This document shows positions 54,893 through 64,000 of a DNA stretch of 64,000 nucleotides, piece after piece. This DNA is from Vreelandella subterranea (GTDB lineage: Bacteria > Pseudomonadota > Gammaproteobacteria > Pseudomonadales > Halomonadaceae), in assembly GCF_900111305.1 (NCBI RefSeq), contig NZ_FOGS01000001.1, positions 434,001 through 498,000 of the forward strand. Direction: 5' to 3'. The notes under the pieces were generated by a model, which worked only from the letters and a program-made list of their open reading frames with translations, had not been told where the DNA came from and did no database searches. The first letter of the stretch is position 1. The number at the start of each line of letters is the position of its first letter. A program made the position numbers and the translations under genes.

Positions 54893-56215
54893 CTATGTAA
54901 CCGTGGGGACGCTACGCGGCGGCGTGGCCGATGTGCTCAGGCGGGTCGCGGGGAAAACACAGCGGAAACGGGCACCTTCGCCCGGATGCGAGTCGATTTG
55001 CAACTGGGCGTCGTGGCGAAGCAATACATGTTTGACGATGGCAAGCCCAAGCCCGGTGCCCCCGGTGGCGGTGCTGCGGCCTTTATCGACGCGATAAAAG
55101 CGCTCGGTAAGACGCGGAATATGCACGGGATCAATCCCCTCGCCGTCGTCGCACACTTCGATACAGGCACCTTGCCCGAACGCTTTCCAGCGCAGCGTAA
55201 TCTCGCTGCCAGCGGGCGTATAACGTACCGCATTGAACGCCAGGTTAGAAATGGCACTGCGGATTTCCTGCTCGCTGCCGACCAACTGCGCGGGGTAGTC
55301 GCCTTCAATGGTGAGCGTGTGCTGATGCTCGGAAAGCGCCAGCGCATCGGCCCCTACACTGTTTAACAGGGACGTCACGTCCATGGGCTGATGATCCTGT
55401 CCGCCCTGATCGATTTCCAGCCGCGACAGCAGCAACAGGTCGTTGACCAGGTTTTGCATGCGCTGTGTCTGGGCCTGCATCTGCCCGATGCTGCGTCCCA
55501 AACGGGGGGGAAGCTGATCAGCCATCTCGCCATAGGTTTCGAGGTAGCCCGACAATACGGTTAACGGTGTGCGCAGCTCATGGGAGACGTTGGCCACAAA
55601 GTCGCGACGCATCTGCTCTAGCTGATGCAGCCGCGTAATATCACGCGCCATGACCAGGCGCTCGTCGTCACCGTAAAGGGTGATCTGGTACTGCAGGATG
55701 CGGCGCTCATCGATCGGCGACGTGAGCGTCAGCGGCTCACTGTAGTCGCGGGCGTTGAAATAGCTGATGAACCGCGGGTCGCGAAGCAGATTGGTAATAT
55801 GTTGGCCGCGGTCATGGGCGGTTTGCAGCCCCAACATATTGCTGGCGGCACTGTTCCACCATTCCAGGTCGCCGTGGCGGTCGAGCATCACCACGCTATC
55901 GCGCATGGCTTCCGAGGATTCCTGAATGCGGGCAAGCGTCGAGCGGAGACGGCTCTGGGTAATGCGTTGGCTTTTTTGATAACGGTACAGACGATCAAAC
56001 AGTTCGCCCCACAGGCCCCTTGCGGCGGGCGGTTCGTCCTGCGGGCGCTGCGTCAGCCAACGGTAGGCCGCGCGCAATTGTCGCAAATGGTAGACCAGAC
56101 ACATCGCGAAGCCACCGGCCAGCCCCAGACCCGGCAGGCCAAGCAACCAGCCCAGACAGGTGCCGAGTGCCGCCCAACCTAGCAAACGCCACAGTTCACG
56201 GCTCCACAAACGCAC
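54893..56215 (-). CDS. phoR: phosphate regulon sensor histidine kinase PhoR
   Basis: This 440-residue kinase has two N-terminal transmembrane segments (about 10-45), a charged linker, a PAS domain (about 95-205), HisKA with phosphorylated His212 (NVSHELRTPLTVLSG) and a catalytic ATP domain with SNLAFNAVRYTP, CDDGEGIDP and GGTGLGLAIV. It lacks a periplasmic sensor domain, as PhoR proteins do, and takes its signal from PstSCAB-PhoU. It follows phoB by two bases. Confidence 0.95.
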   Translation of the reverse strand: MRLWSRELWRLLGWAALGTCLGWLLGLPGLGLAGGFAMCLVYHLRQLRAAYRWLTQRPQDEPPAARGLWGELFDRLYRYQKSQRITQSRLRSTLARIQESSEAMRDSVVMLDRHGDLEWWNSAASNMLGLQTAHDRGQHITNLLRDPRFISYFNARDYSEPLTLTSPIDERRILQYQITLYGDDERLVMARDITRLHQLEQMRRDFVANVSHELRTPLTVLSGYLETYGEMADQLPPRLGRSIGQMQAQTQRMQNLVNDLLLLSRLEIDQGGQDHQPMDVTSLLNSVGADALALSEHQHTLTIEGDYPAQLVGSEQEIRSAISNLAFNAVRYTPAGSEITLRWKAFGQGACIEVCDDGEGIDPVHIPRLTERFYRVDKGRSTATGGTGLGLAIVKHVLLRHDAQLQIDSHPGEGARFRCVFPATRLSTSATPPRSVPTVT

Positions 56216-56217
56216 GG

Positions 56218-56907
56218 TTAAGCTCGAGCGGAGAAGCGGTAGCCGGTACCGCGAACCGTTTGAATCAAGTTCTGATGCGCGTCACCCAGGGCTTTGCGTA
56301 GCCGACGAATATGCACATCCACAGTGCGCTCTTCCACGTACACATTACCTCCCCACACCTGGTCAAGTAACTGGCTGCGTGTGTAGGCCCTTTCCTGATG
56401 GGTCATGAAGAATTGTAACAGCCGGTATTCGGTCGGCCCCATATCCAGGTCTTTACCGTTGGCACTGACCCGGTGGCCCACCGGGTCAAGCAGCAGCCCA
56501 TTAATTTCGATGGGATCTTCCACACCACGCGGTGTTGCACGGCGCAGCACCGCCTTGAGGCGTGCCACGAGTTCACGGGGCGAAAACGGCTTGGTGATGT
56601 AATCATCGGCTCCCGCCTCGAGGCCCTGTATCTTATTGTCTTCTTCGCCCTTGGCGGTGAGCATGATGATCGGCAGTTCGGCGGTGGTCTCCTCGCGCTT
56701 GAGGCGCCGGGCCAGCTCGATGCCGCTGGTGCCGGGCATCATCCAGTCGAGCAACAGCAGGTCAGGCTGATGATCAACGACCATGGCGTGGGCATCCTGA
56801 GCGTTGTCCGCTTCAAGAACACGGTAGTCGGCCATTTCCAGCGCCACCGCGATCATCTCGCGAATGGATGCTTCATCATCGACGATCAAGACGGTCTTGG
56901 CGGTCAT
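56218..56907 (-). CDS. phoB: phosphate regulon response regulator PhoB
   Basis: This 229-residue OmpR-type regulator has a receiver with phosphorylated Asp54 (LLLLDWMMPGTSGIEL), Lys in MLTAKGEE, and a winged-helix DNA-binding domain (DMGPTEYRLLQFFMTHQERAYTRSQLLDQVWG; ERTVDVHIRRLRKAL). Length and domain spacing match PhoB. A Pho box precedes it, which implies autoregulation. Confidence 0.96.
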   Translation of the reverse strand: MTAKTVLIVDDEASIREMIAVALEMADYRVLEADNAQDAHAMVVDHQPDLLLLDWMMPGTSGIELARRLKREETTAELPIIMLTAKGEEDNKIQGLEAGADDYITKPFSPRELVARLKAVLRRATPRGVEDPIEINGLLLDPVGHRVSANGKDLDMGPTEYRLLQFFMTHQERAYTRSQLLDQVWGGNVYVEERTVDVHIRRLRKALGDAHQNLIQTVRGTGYRFSARA

Positions 56908-56976
56908 TCCAGAGCCTCACGGTGTCCGATAGAAAGTAATCCAGTGACAGGTACATGACGATCACACCATGACTTG

Positions 56977-56994
56977 ATGACAATTCTATGACAC
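56977..56994 (-). promoter_or_regulatory. Pho box before phoB
   Basis: On the minus strand GTGTCAT (56994-56988) and TTGTCAT (56983-56977) repeat with an 11-base period and spacer AGAA. They end 70 bases before the phoB ATG. This fits positive autoregulation of phoBR. Confidence 0.8.
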
Positions 56995-57003
56995 TTGCAG
57001 AGA

Positions 57004-57894
57004 TTAGCCAGCCGCTGGCCACCAACTCAGCGCAATCCCGGCGAACACCAGCAGCCCCGACCAGTGGTTATTCAGAAACGCCTGAAAACAGGGATCCCGT
57101 TCACGGTGACGGATCAAGCGCTGCTGGTGGACGAAGGTCGCCGCCATCCCCGCCAGGCCGAGCCAGAAAAAACCGCCCAGCCCGATGCGCGCGCCCACCC
57201 AGGCCAGCAGTGCCAGCGTGGCCAGTTGAAGCAGCCCAATCACCAGCCGGTCGGCATTACCCAGCAGCACGGCCGTCGATTTAATGCCGATCTTTATATC
57301 GTCGTCGCGATCGACCATGGCGTACTGGGTATCGTAGGCGACGGTCCACAGCACATTGGCCAGGAACAGCAACCACGCCTCTACCGGCACGTACCCCAGG
57401 ACCGCACCGAACGCCATGGGGATCGCCCAGGAAAATGCCGCTCCCAGCACCACCTGGGGAAAATGCGTGTAGCGCTTCATGAACGGGTAGATGAAGGCCA
57501 GCACCACGCCGCCCACCGACAGCAGCACGGTAAACCAGTTGGTCAACAGCACCAGCATGAAGGCCGCCGTCACCAGCCCGATAAACAGCAGCTGCGCCTC
57601 GGTCTCACTGATCCGCCCGGTGGCCAGGGGGCGGTGCCGGGTGCGTTTGACGTGACCGTCGACATGGCGGTCGGCGTAATCATTGACCACGCAGCCCGCC
57701 GCGCGCATGACGTAGACACCGGCGATAAAAATCAACAGCACATTGCGACCGGGTACGCCCTCAGCAGCCACCCATAAGGCCCATAACGTTGGCCACATCA
57801 GCAGCCAGGTGCCAATCGGCCGGTCCAGCCGCATCAGCTGTATGAAGTCTGCCAGCCGACTCAACCCGGTTGGCCGCAATAAAGAACGATCCAT
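57004..57894 (-). CDS. ubiA: 4-hydroxybenzoate octaprenyltransferase
   Basis: This 296-residue membrane prenyltransferase for ubiquinone has about nine transmembrane segments. Asp-rich site 1 is [15 protein letters not shown], and site 2 is [17 protein letters not shown]. The start [29 protein letters not shown] is classic. I chose the ATG at 57894, which has GTGAGG upstream. The ATG 15 bases earlier has no site. It follows ubiC by 35 bases. Confidence 0.95.
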   Translation of the reverse strand: MDRSLLRPTGLSRLADFIQLMRLDRPIGTWLLMWPTLWALWVAAEGVPGRNVLLIFIAGVYVMRAAGCVVNDYADRHVDGHVKRTRHRPLATGRISETEAQLLFIGLVTAAFMLVLLTNWFTVLLSVGGVVLAFIYPFMKRYTHFPQVVLGAAFSWAIPMAFGAVLGYVPVEAWLLFLANVLWTVAYDTQYAMVDRDDDIKIGIKSTAVLLGNADRLVIGLLQLATLALLAWVGARIGLGGFFWLGLAGMAATFVHQQRLIRHRERDPCFQAFLNNHWSGLLVFAGIALSWWPAAG

Positions 57895-57929
57895 GCTTAC
57901 CTCACCCATCCAAGAGACGCTGCCTTAGC

Positions 57930-58505
57930 CTAGCGCGAAGGCAGCACAAGATCATCCGTCATGGTCGATAAAAAGTATTCCTGCACCAGCAGCGATAACC
58001 CGCCATTCTTACCGCCGTTCTGAAATACCGAGCGGCGCCCCCACAGGCTGCTAATACGATCATCGCCAGGGAAAGCAAAACCAGGCGCATGGCGCGTGGC
58101 ATACAGCGGGCTACGCACCAGGTCCGGCTGGCGAAACAACCAGCTGCCCAATGAGCGCTCCCCCAGGCGTTCCAGGCACTGGCCCCTGAGCGCCTTGAGG
58201 GGAGCCACCGAGCGCGCCACGACCCATGGTGTTTCGTCCACGCACAGGGCGACCTCGCGGAGCCACGCATAGCGCCGGGCTGGCATACCCAGCGCCAGGG
58301 CCTCATGCGGCCGGGGAAAGCCGACACCCTGGCGCAACAAACGCACGCGAAAAGGCCGCTCGCCCCCTGCGGAGACAATACGCGCCGTTAGTGAGTCCGT
58401 GGAGGCAACCCATTGCCACCACGGCGCGCTCATCGCCGGACGCAGCGCGCTAATGGGACGCCAACATGGCAGATCAGGGGCGGTTCCAACACAGTGACGC
58501 GACAC
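57930..58505 (-). CDS. ubiC: chorismate lyase
   Basis: This 191-residue enzyme makes 4-hydroxybenzoate from chorismate, feeding UbiA. The family signature is moderate: WWQWVASTDSLTARIVSAGG near the start, the REVALCVDETPWVVARSV core with substrate Arg, LGERSLGSWLF and the end GRRSVFQNGGKNGGLSLLVQEYFL. Position upstream of ubiA supports it. Confidence 0.92.
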   Translation of the reverse strand: MSRHCVGTAPDLPCWRPISALRPAMSAPWWQWVASTDSLTARIVSAGGERPFRVRLLRQGVGFPRPHEALALGMPARRYAWLREVALCVDETPWVVARSVAPLKALRGQCLERLGERSLGSWLFRQPDLVRSPLYATRHAPGFAFPGDDRISSLWGRRSVFQNGGKNGGLSLLVQEYFLSTMTDDLVLPSR

Positions 58506-58589
58506 CAGAGCCTCCAGGCAATTAAACGATCACCTAGTGTAACATGTGGGCTTTACAGGCTTTTGTCCCACTGACCACTGGATACCCGG

Positions 58590-59759
58590 ATGCCCTCATC
58601 ACACGCTGAGCTCGTTATTGTTGGCACTGGCATGGCGGGCGTTGGTCTTGCCCGTGCGCTGCGCCGCAAAGGCGATACACGCACCCTGCACTTGATCAGC
58701 GCCGATAGCGGCGATGACTATACCAAACCGCTGCTGTCCACCGGCTTCGCCAAGCGCCTGCCGCCCGAAAAGCTCGCACAGCGCAACGCCACGGCGCTTG
58801 CCGAATCGCTTGACGCTCGAGTGCTCCCCCATACCCCCGTCCGCCAGATTGACGTGGCGAACCGCTCGCTGCGGCTGGAAGATGGCCAAGCGCTTGGCTA
58901 CGACCGCCTGGTGCTGGCCACCGGCGCCGAACCGCGGGTGCCCATGGCGATACCCGACCCCGTCAAAGCGCATTGCTTTACCGTCAACGACCTTGACGAC
59001 TATCGCCGTTTTCATCATGCCCTGGGAACAACGCCCGCGCGCGTGGCGGTGATCGGCGCAGGCCTGGTCGGCTGCGAGTTTGCCAACGATCTGCACGCGG
59101 GCGGTCATGACGTCACCATTATCGCCCCCGATGCCACACCACTTTCCCGCTTGTTGCCTGCCCCCCTGGGCCGCGCGCTCGGCGAGGCGTTTGTGGACGC
59201 AGGCATCCATCTTGCCCTGGGCAGAACCATCCAGACCATGGCCCTTGATGATGCCCCCGGCGTCACGCTGACGCTGGATAACGACGACGCGCTCAACGTC
59301 GATGTGATATTGATGGCGACGGGGTTGACCCCGCGTACCGAACTGGCCGAGGCAGCGGGGCTCACGGTTTCCGCCAGCGGTATCCTGGTGGACCGGCAAC
59401 TGCGCACCTCTCACCCGGATATCGACGCCCTGGGCGACGTTGCCTGTGTTGATGGCGTCAACGCCATGTACGTCCAGCCGCTGCAAGCCAGCGCCCAGGC
59501 GCTGGCCGCCACCCTGTCCGGCACACCCACGGCGGTGCGCTTTGGGGCATGGCCGGTGATCGTCAAAACGCCCCTGTTACCGGTGGTTGCTTACCCACCT
59601 GTCCAGCCACCCGAACGCTGGCGGATCGAAGGCGAAGGCGGTGACATGACGGCAATCGCTGAAGATAGAGACGAACGTTTGATTGGATTTGCATTGACAG
59701 GCAGCTGCGTGAAAAGGAAAGTGGAGCTTTCCAGAGCAGCCCCTACGCTGCTAGGCTAA
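58590..59759 (+). CDS. FAD-dependent rubredoxin:NAD(+) reductase-like protein
   Basis: This 389-residue pyridine nucleotide-disulfide-type oxidoreductase has an FAD-binding GTGMAGVGLARALR (12-25), the second FAD motif LATGAEPR, an NAD-binding GAGLVGCEFANDL and the late FAD segment DIDALGDVA. The size and small C-terminal domain match rubredoxin reductase of Pseudomonas (RubB/AlkT group). No rubredoxin gene is adjacent, although in Pseudomonas rubA1A2 stands just upstream, so the electron acceptor is uncertain. It is divergent from ubiC. Confidence 0.85.
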   Translation: MPSSHAELVIVGTGMAGVGLARALRRKGDTRTLHLISADSGDDYTKPLLSTGFAKRLPPEKLAQRNATALAESLDARVLPHTPVRQIDVANRSLRLEDGQALGYDRLVLATGAEPRVPMAIPDPVKAHCFTVNDLDDYRRFHHALGTTPARVAVIGAGLVGCEFANDLHAGGHDVTIIAPDATPLSRLLPAPLGRALGEAFVDAGIHLALGRTIQTMALDDAPGVTLTLDNDDALNVDVILMATGLTPRTELAEAAGLTVSASGILVDRQLRTSHPDIDALGDVACVDGVNAMYVQPLQASAQALAATLSGTPTAVRFGAWPVIVKTPLLPVVAYPPVQPPERWRIEGEGGDMTAIAEDRDERLIGFALTGSCVKRKVELSRAAPTLLG

Positions 59760-59867
59760 ATTTCGCGGCGCTGGCGGCCCGGCTGAAATGACGGCCAGGC
59801 CTGCAGTGTCCTGACCAACAACACGACAGTGTATCTTGCACGATCATTAAACAAAGGGAGTTTCCTT

Positions 59868-60140
59868 ATGCGTAAACCTGAACTTGCCGCGGCCATTGCA
59901 GAAAACGCCGACCTGTCCAAAGACAAAGCGGGCCAAGTCCTCAACGTGATCCTTGATGAAATTACCAACAGCGTTTCCAAAGGCGAAGACGTTGCCCTGA
60001 TTGGTTTTGGCACTTTTACCGTCCGTGAGCGTGCCGCGCGTACCGGCAAAAACCCGCAGACCGGTGCGCCGCTGCAGATCCCGGCCAGCAAAAATGTCGC
60101 CTTCAAGCCCGGCAAAGCGCTAAAGGACGCCGTTTCCTGA
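59868..60140 (+). CDS. HU-family DNA-binding protein
   Basis: This 90-residue protein has MRKPELAAAIAENADLSKDKAGQVLNVILDEI, the DNA-arm motif IGFGTFTVRERAARTGKNPQTG with its conserved Pro, and IPASKNVAFKPGKALKDAV. It is a nucleoid protein. It is not the usual hupB beside lon, but a third HU known next to the rubredoxin reductase gene in Pseudomonas. AAAGGGAG precedes the ATG. The stop overlaps the next start (TGATG). Confidence 0.94.
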   Translation: MRKPELAAAIAENADLSKDKAGQVLNVILDEITNSVSKGEDVALIGFGTFTVRERAARTGKNPQTGAPLQIPASKNVAFKPGKALKDAVS

Positions 60141-60496
60141 TGAAGCTCAAGCTGACGCTGTGGCTGTTGGGCTTTCTGCTCAAACGTGCCCTGCGCCGCA
60201 AGCCGCGCTTTCGTGAACAATTGGAACGCATGCGCGGCCTTGACTGGGGCATTGCTACGGAAGATCTAAGTATTGCCCGCCACTACCGGATGACGCCTAC
60301 CCGAATTACTTCTGGTAAAGGGTTGCCGGTCGATCTGGACCTTGAACTGCGCTTTCGCGACGACGAGGCCGCTTTACGCATCCTCAAGAAGCCCACGCAG
60401 CAAGCCTTCCTCGACGGCATGGTCAACGGCGAGGTCCGCCTGGTAGGTGACTCCGCCGATATGAACAAGCTGCAGAAACTGCTCAAGTATTTGTAG
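60140..60496 (+). CDS. small SCP2-like (sterol carrier fold) protein
   Basis: This 118-residue protein has a hydrophobic and basic N-terminus (LTLWLLGFLLKRALRRKPRF) that could bind membrane. After it comes DLDLELRFRDDEAALRILKKPTQQAFLDGMVNGEVRLVGD, similar to SCP2 lipid-binding domains. It is coupled to the HU gene by TGATG. Function unknown. Confidence 0.75.
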   Translation: MKLKLTLWLLGFLLKRALRRKPRFREQLERMRGLDWGIATEDLSIARHYRMTPTRITSGKGLPVDLDLELRFRDDEAALRILKKPTQQAFLDGMVNGEVRLVGDSADMNKLQKLLKYL

Positions 60497-60698
60497 TTTG
60501 CGGCCCCGACGGCACTGTTAACGCTCGAGGGGCCAGTCACGTCATCCTGTCCGAATACCACCAGTGACTCTCCCACCCCACTGCTACGTTACACCCTCGC
60601 CGATAACTGATGGATCAGCGTTGCAGACAGGCGCTACCCAAACCCTCTATACTATGGTCACGACTAAAGTCTAATAAAAGCGACCACCAAGAGACCCT

Positions 60699-62885
60699 AT
60701 GCCCATCGCATTACCGCTGCGCCGCCTCTGGACGCTGGATAAGTTCGCCTACAGCCTACGCGTCTTTATCGCCTTCAGCGGTGCGCTACTGCTGAGCGCG
60801 CTGCTGGGCGATGTGGCGCTGGTCATCCCACTGTTTCTGGGTATTATCGCCAGCGCCCTGTCGGAAACCGATGACAGCTGGGAGGGTCGCTTTCAGGCGC
60901 TACTGGTGACGCTTGCCTGCTTTGCGTCGGCATCGTTCATCGTGCAGTGGCTGTTCCCCTGGCCGTGGCTGTTTGCCCTGGGGCTGGCGGTGTCGACCTT
61001 TACCCTGATCATGCTCGGGGCCATTGGTCAACGCTATGCTACCATCGCCTCCGGTACGCTGATTCTGTCGATCTATTCGATGATCAACATTGAACAGCAC
61101 GGCGGGGTGGATGAAGACGTCGCCTACCGTCAATTGCTGCTGCTGGGGGGTGCCGCCTGGTACGGCGTCATTTCGGTCATCTGGTGCGCGCTTTTTTCGC
61201 GCCAGCCGGTCAAGCAGAGCATGGCGCGGGTATACAAGGCGCTGGGTGAATTTCTGATCTTGAAGTCGGCCCTGTTCGAGCCGGTCCGGGGCGTGGATGT
61301 CGAAGCCCGCCGCGTGGCGCTGGCACGCCAGAACGGCAAGGTCGTCACCGCACTTAATCAGGCCAAGGAAATGATCTTTCGTCGCCTGGAAGGCCAGCGG
61401 GGTGACCAGAAGCTCAACCGGTATCTACGCATCTACTTTATCGCCCAGGATATCCACGAGCGGGCAAGCTCCACTCACTACCCGTATGGCGCCCTGACCG
61501 AGGCGTTTTTTCACCATGACGTGCTGTTTCGCTGCCAGCGGCTTCTCGATCAACAGGGTCGTGCCTGCCGTCAGCTAGCCAAGTCGCTGCTGCTCAACCG
61601 CCCGTTCGGCCACGAACAGAGCGAGCAGGCCCTGGCCGATCTACGCGCCTCGATTGATAACCTTGACGACCGGGAAAAACCCGAGTGGCGCCCGCTCATG
61701 CGCCCGCTCAACGCACTGGCCGACAACCTGACCACCCTGGAAGCGCAGATTGCCAGTGCGCATAACCCTGACGCCAACGACGAACGCCGCGATAGCGCCC
61801 TGTTTGATCGCTCGCCTTCCAGCTTGCGCGAAGCCTGGAAACGGGTAAGGCTTAATTTGCACCTGGGCTCACCCACCTTTCGCCATGCCGTCAGGCTGAG
61901 CACGGCACTCGTCGTAGGCTATGGGCTCCTGCATTGGCTCGATCCGGAACAGGGATTCTGGATACTGTTAACCACACTCTTTGTTTGCCGACCCAACTTT
62001 GCCACCACGCGTCGGTTTCTCTCTCAACGGATCATGGGCACGGTGTTGGGATTGATCGTCGGTTGGGCATCCATCAGCCTGTTCCCCAACCCGCTGGTGC
62101 AAAGCATGATCGCCGTGGCCGCCGGGGTATCGTTCTTCGCCAACCGCGAAAAGCACTACGTGATCGCCACCGCCTCGATTACCCTACTGGTGCTGTGCAG
62201 TTTCAATCAGGTGGGCGATGGCTTCGATCTTATCTGGCCACGCCTGTTCGATACGCTGATTGGCGCCCTGATCGCGGGCCTGGCGGTATTCTTCATTTTG
62301 CCCGATTGGCAAGGTCGGCGGCTGAATCGCGAGGCCGCGCATGTGCTGACCAACCATCGCCGCTACCTGGAAGAAATCATTCACCAGTACGAAGAAGGCA
62401 AGCAGGACGATTTAGCGTATCGCCTGGCACGGCGCAATGCGCATAACGCCGATGCGGCGTTGTCCACGCTGCTCACCAATATGCTTCACGAGCCGGGGCA
62501 CTACCGTAAGCAGGATGCCGACAACGGGCTGCGCTTTCTAGTGCTCTCCAACACCCTGCTGAGCCACCTTTCGGCACTCGGTGCCCATCGCCACCAGCTA
62601 GCCGACGACGAGGACGACAGCGCGTCTGTGCCCGCCGCCAAGCGCATGTGCGAACTGCTCGACCAGCTCGCCGAGCAGCTTCAAAACCGCCAGCCGATCA
62701 CCCCGCTGTCGGCCCAGGCGGAGGCACTGATCGCGCAGCTCGATGACCAAGACCCAGCCAAAGAGGAAAACGCCGTCACGCGTTACCGGCCCATCCAGAG
62801 CCAGCTACGCCTGATTGCGAACCAGTTGGCACCGCTGAGCGAGGCGGCGAGTCGTCTGATTACCACGCCGGATCCAGCGACCTAG
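60699..62885 (+). CDS. yccS: FUSC/YccS family membrane protein
   Basis: This 728-residue protein has two membrane blocks (about 20-150 and 395-525) separated by a long soluble helical region. A second soluble domain (about 530-728) closes it. This is the layout of the YccS/YhfK family, related to the aromatic acid exporter AaeB. LDKFAYSLRVFIAFSGALLLS, LGAIGQRYATIASGTLILSIYSMIN and LDPEQGFWILLTTLFVCRPNFATTRRFL are the signature. Substrate unknown. It converges on recG with six bases between. Confidence 0.9.
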   Translation: MPIALPLRRLWTLDKFAYSLRVFIAFSGALLLSALLGDVALVIPLFLGIIASALSETDDSWEGRFQALLVTLACFASASFIVQWLFPWPWLFALGLAVSTFTLIMLGAIGQRYATIASGTLILSIYSMINIEQHGGVDEDVAYRQLLLLGGAAWYGVISVIWCALFSRQPVKQSMARVYKALGEFLILKSALFEPVRGVDVEARRVALARQNGKVVTALNQAKEMIFRRLEGQRGDQKLNRYLRIYFIAQDIHERASSTHYPYGALTEAFFHHDVLFRCQRLLDQQGRACRQLAKSLLLNRPFGHEQSEQALADLRASIDNLDDREKPEWRPLMRPLNALADNLTTLEAQIASAHNPDANDERRDSALFDRSPSSLREAWKRVRLNLHLGSPTFRHAVRLSTALVVGYGLLHWLDPEQGFWILLTTLFVCRPNFATTRRFLSQRIMGTVLGLIVGWASISLFPNPLVQSMIAVAAGVSFFANREKHYVIATASITLLVLCSFNQVGDGFDLIWPRLFDTLIGALIAGLAVFFILPDWQGRRLNREAAHVLTNHRRYLEEIIHQYEEGKQDDLAYRLARRNAHNADAALSTLLTNMLHEPGHYRKQDADNGLRFLVLSNTLLSHLSALGAHRHQLADDEDDSASVPAAKRMCELLDQLAEQLQNRQPITPLSAQAEALIAQLDDQDPAKEENAVTRYRPIQSQLRLIANQLAPLSEAASRLITTPDPAT

Positions 62886-62891
62886 CGTTGG

Positions 62892-64000
62892 CTAAACCTG
62901 CCCATAGCGCCCGGCGGCTTCGCCCAGCCAGCGGCGCACCAGCACGGTGGTGATGTCCTTGTTGCCTTGCAGCGACTGGGCCAGGGCGGTGACCTGGTCC
63001 AGCAGGTCACCGTCGCGCTCCAGGTCGGCGATTTTCATCTGGGCCAGGCCGGTCTGGCGGGTGCCGAGGACTTCGCCGGGGCCACGGATTTCCAGGTCTT
63101 TCTCGGCGATGCGGAAACCATCGGTGGTTTCGCGCATCACCGCCAAACGCTGGCGGGAGGTTTTGGACAGCGGCGGGTGGTAGAGCAGCACGCAGAAGCT
63201 CTCGGTACTGCCGCGCCCCACGCGGCCGCGCAGCTGGTGCAACTGGGAAAGCCCCAGCCGCTCGGGGTTTTCGATAATCATCAGGCTGGCGTTGGGGACG
63301 TCCACGCCCACCTCGATCACCGTTGTGGCGACCAGTAAATCCAGCTCTCCTTCTTTAAACGCCGCCATCACCTCGGCTTTTTCGCTGGACTTCATGCGCC
63401 CGTGCACCAGGCCAATGGCAAGCTCCGGCAGCGCCTCGGTAAGCTCGTCGCGGGTGACTTCCGCCGCCTGGCACTGCAGCGCTTCGGACTCTTCGATTAG
63501 CGTGCACACCCAGTAGGCCTGGCGGCCTTCGCTGCAGGCGCGCCGGATACGCTCGACCACTTCGGGGCGGCGCTCGTCGGAGACCACTACGGTCTTGACC
63601 GGCGTCCGGCCGGGAGGAAGCTCGTCGATTACCGAGACATCCAGGTCCGCGTAGGCGCTCATGGCCAGCGTACGGGGAATCGGCGTGGCGGTCATGATCA
63701 ACTGATGCGGCGTCAGGCCGCCGGCTTCGCCTTTTTCACGCAGCGCCAGGCGCTGGTGCACGCCGAAACGGTGCTGTTCGTCGATAATCGCCAAGCCCAG
63801 GCACTGGAAATGTACATCGTCCTGAAACAGCGCATGGGTGCCCACCACCATGCGCGCACGGCCATCGGCAATCGCCGCCTTGGTATCCAGCCGCGCTTTA
63901 CCTTTGAGCTTGCCCGCCAGCCAGGCCACTTCGATGCCCAGTGGCTCGAACCAGGCTTTAAACGAGCGGTAGTGCTGCTCGGCGAGGATTTCCGTGGGCG
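62892..64000 (-). CDS. recG: ATP-dependent DNA helicase RecG, C-terminal part (cut by window edge)
   Basis: The final 369 codons are visible. The frame stays open to the window end, which reads PTEILAEQHYRSFKAW, directly after motif Ia. Helicase motifs seen: DEQHRFGVHQR (II), MTATPIPRTLAM (III), VATTVIEVGVDVPNASLM (V) and QLRGRVGRGSTESFC (VI), then the RecG end with FRIAEKDLEIRGPGEVLGTRQTG. It reverses stalled replication forks. The N-terminal wedge domain and Walker A motif lie outside. Confidence 0.95.
   Translation of the reverse strand, partial: PTEILAEQHYRSFKAWFEPLGIEVAWLAGKLKGKARLDTKAAIADGRARMVVGTHALFQDDVHFQCLGLAIIDEQHRFGVHQRLALREKGEAGGLTPHQLIMTATPIPRTLAMSAYADLDVSVIDELPPGRTPVKTVVVSDERRPEVVERIRRACSEGRQAYWVCTLIEESEALQCQAAEVTRDELTEALPELAIGLVHGRMKSSEKAEVMAAFKEGELDLLVATTVIEVGVDVPNASLMIIENPERLGLSQLHQLRGRVGRGSTESFCVLLYHPPLSKTSRQRLAVMRETTDGFRIAEKDLEIRGPGEVLGTRQTGLAQMKIADLERDGDLLDQVTALAQSLQGNKDITTVLVRRWLGEAAGRYGQV

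Overview
The window looks like chromosomal DNA of a moderately halophilic gammaproteobacterium, most likely Halomonas or a close relative in the Halomonadaceae. The best evidence is an ectoine-type TRAP transporter with its attached UspA gene (teaABCD). Its binding protein matches what I remember of Halomonas elongata TeaA over most of its length. Several gene strings also follow the order I know from Pseudomonas and relatives: engB / cytochrome c4 / dsbA; argH - lptM - lysA - dapF - DUF484 - xerC - HAD; hemCDXY beside argH; pst-phoU, phoBR, ubiAC and recG close together. I saw no insertion sequence, prophage, CRISPR array, tRNA or rRNA. Genes are tightly packed, and most belong to well-known families.

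Layout. 1-4330 (minus): a hexarate (glucarate/galactarate) catabolic operon, with kdgD, a tripartite tricarboxylate transporter (tctCBA) and the start of a UxaA/GarD dehydratase. 4330-5182: a non-coding interval holding the most unusual object in the window. This is a tandem pair of about 128-nt small RNA genes on the minus strand, each with a sigma70 promoter (TTGACG-N17-TACATT), a Fur-box-like sequence over the spacer and -10, a 5' hairpin, an invariant 41-nt core and a Rho-independent terminator. The arrangement resembles the tandem iron-responsive sRNAs PrrF1/PrrF2. 5183-8552: AEC transporter, SCO1-like protein, PHB-depolymerase-type esterase, FKBP isomerase. 8702-12340: teaABCD. 12512-18013: TIGR02444 protein, YheS, dtd, an exported chalcone-isomerase-like protein, a double-domain universal stress protein, thiD. 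18130-21387: a second TRAP system. 21487-24542: EEP nuclease-like protein, dsbA, cytochrome c4, engB. 24536-30580: HAD phosphatase, xerC, DUF484, dapF, lysA, lptM, argH, all on minus with overlaps. 30677-33109: a PAS-PAS-LOV-GGDEF-EAL protein, at the place where Pseudomonas carries algZR. 33247-37732: hemCDXY. 37822-47806: aroQ, hglS, DUF72, an NSS transporter, a small protein, hexR, uvrD, psiE and an orphan Tat-exported TRAP receptor. 47902-56907: a thioesterase, the phosphate regulon (pstS-like, pstCAB, phoU), cysZ, phoRB. 57004-64000: ubiA, ubiC, rubredoxin reductase, HU, an SCP2-like protein, YccS, recG (cut by the window end).

How the parts connect. PhoBR, PstSCAB and PhoU form one phosphate-sensing module, and Pho boxes are visible before pstC and before phoB. 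TeaABCD imports ectoine for osmoprotection. The kdgD-tct-garD operon probably imports a hexarate and degrades it toward 2-oxoglutarate semialdehyde. The tandem sRNAs would act in trans on iron-using genes elsewhere. The LOV protein predicts blue-light control of cyclic di-GMP. Family assignments rest on recalled motifs and sizes, not on database searches.
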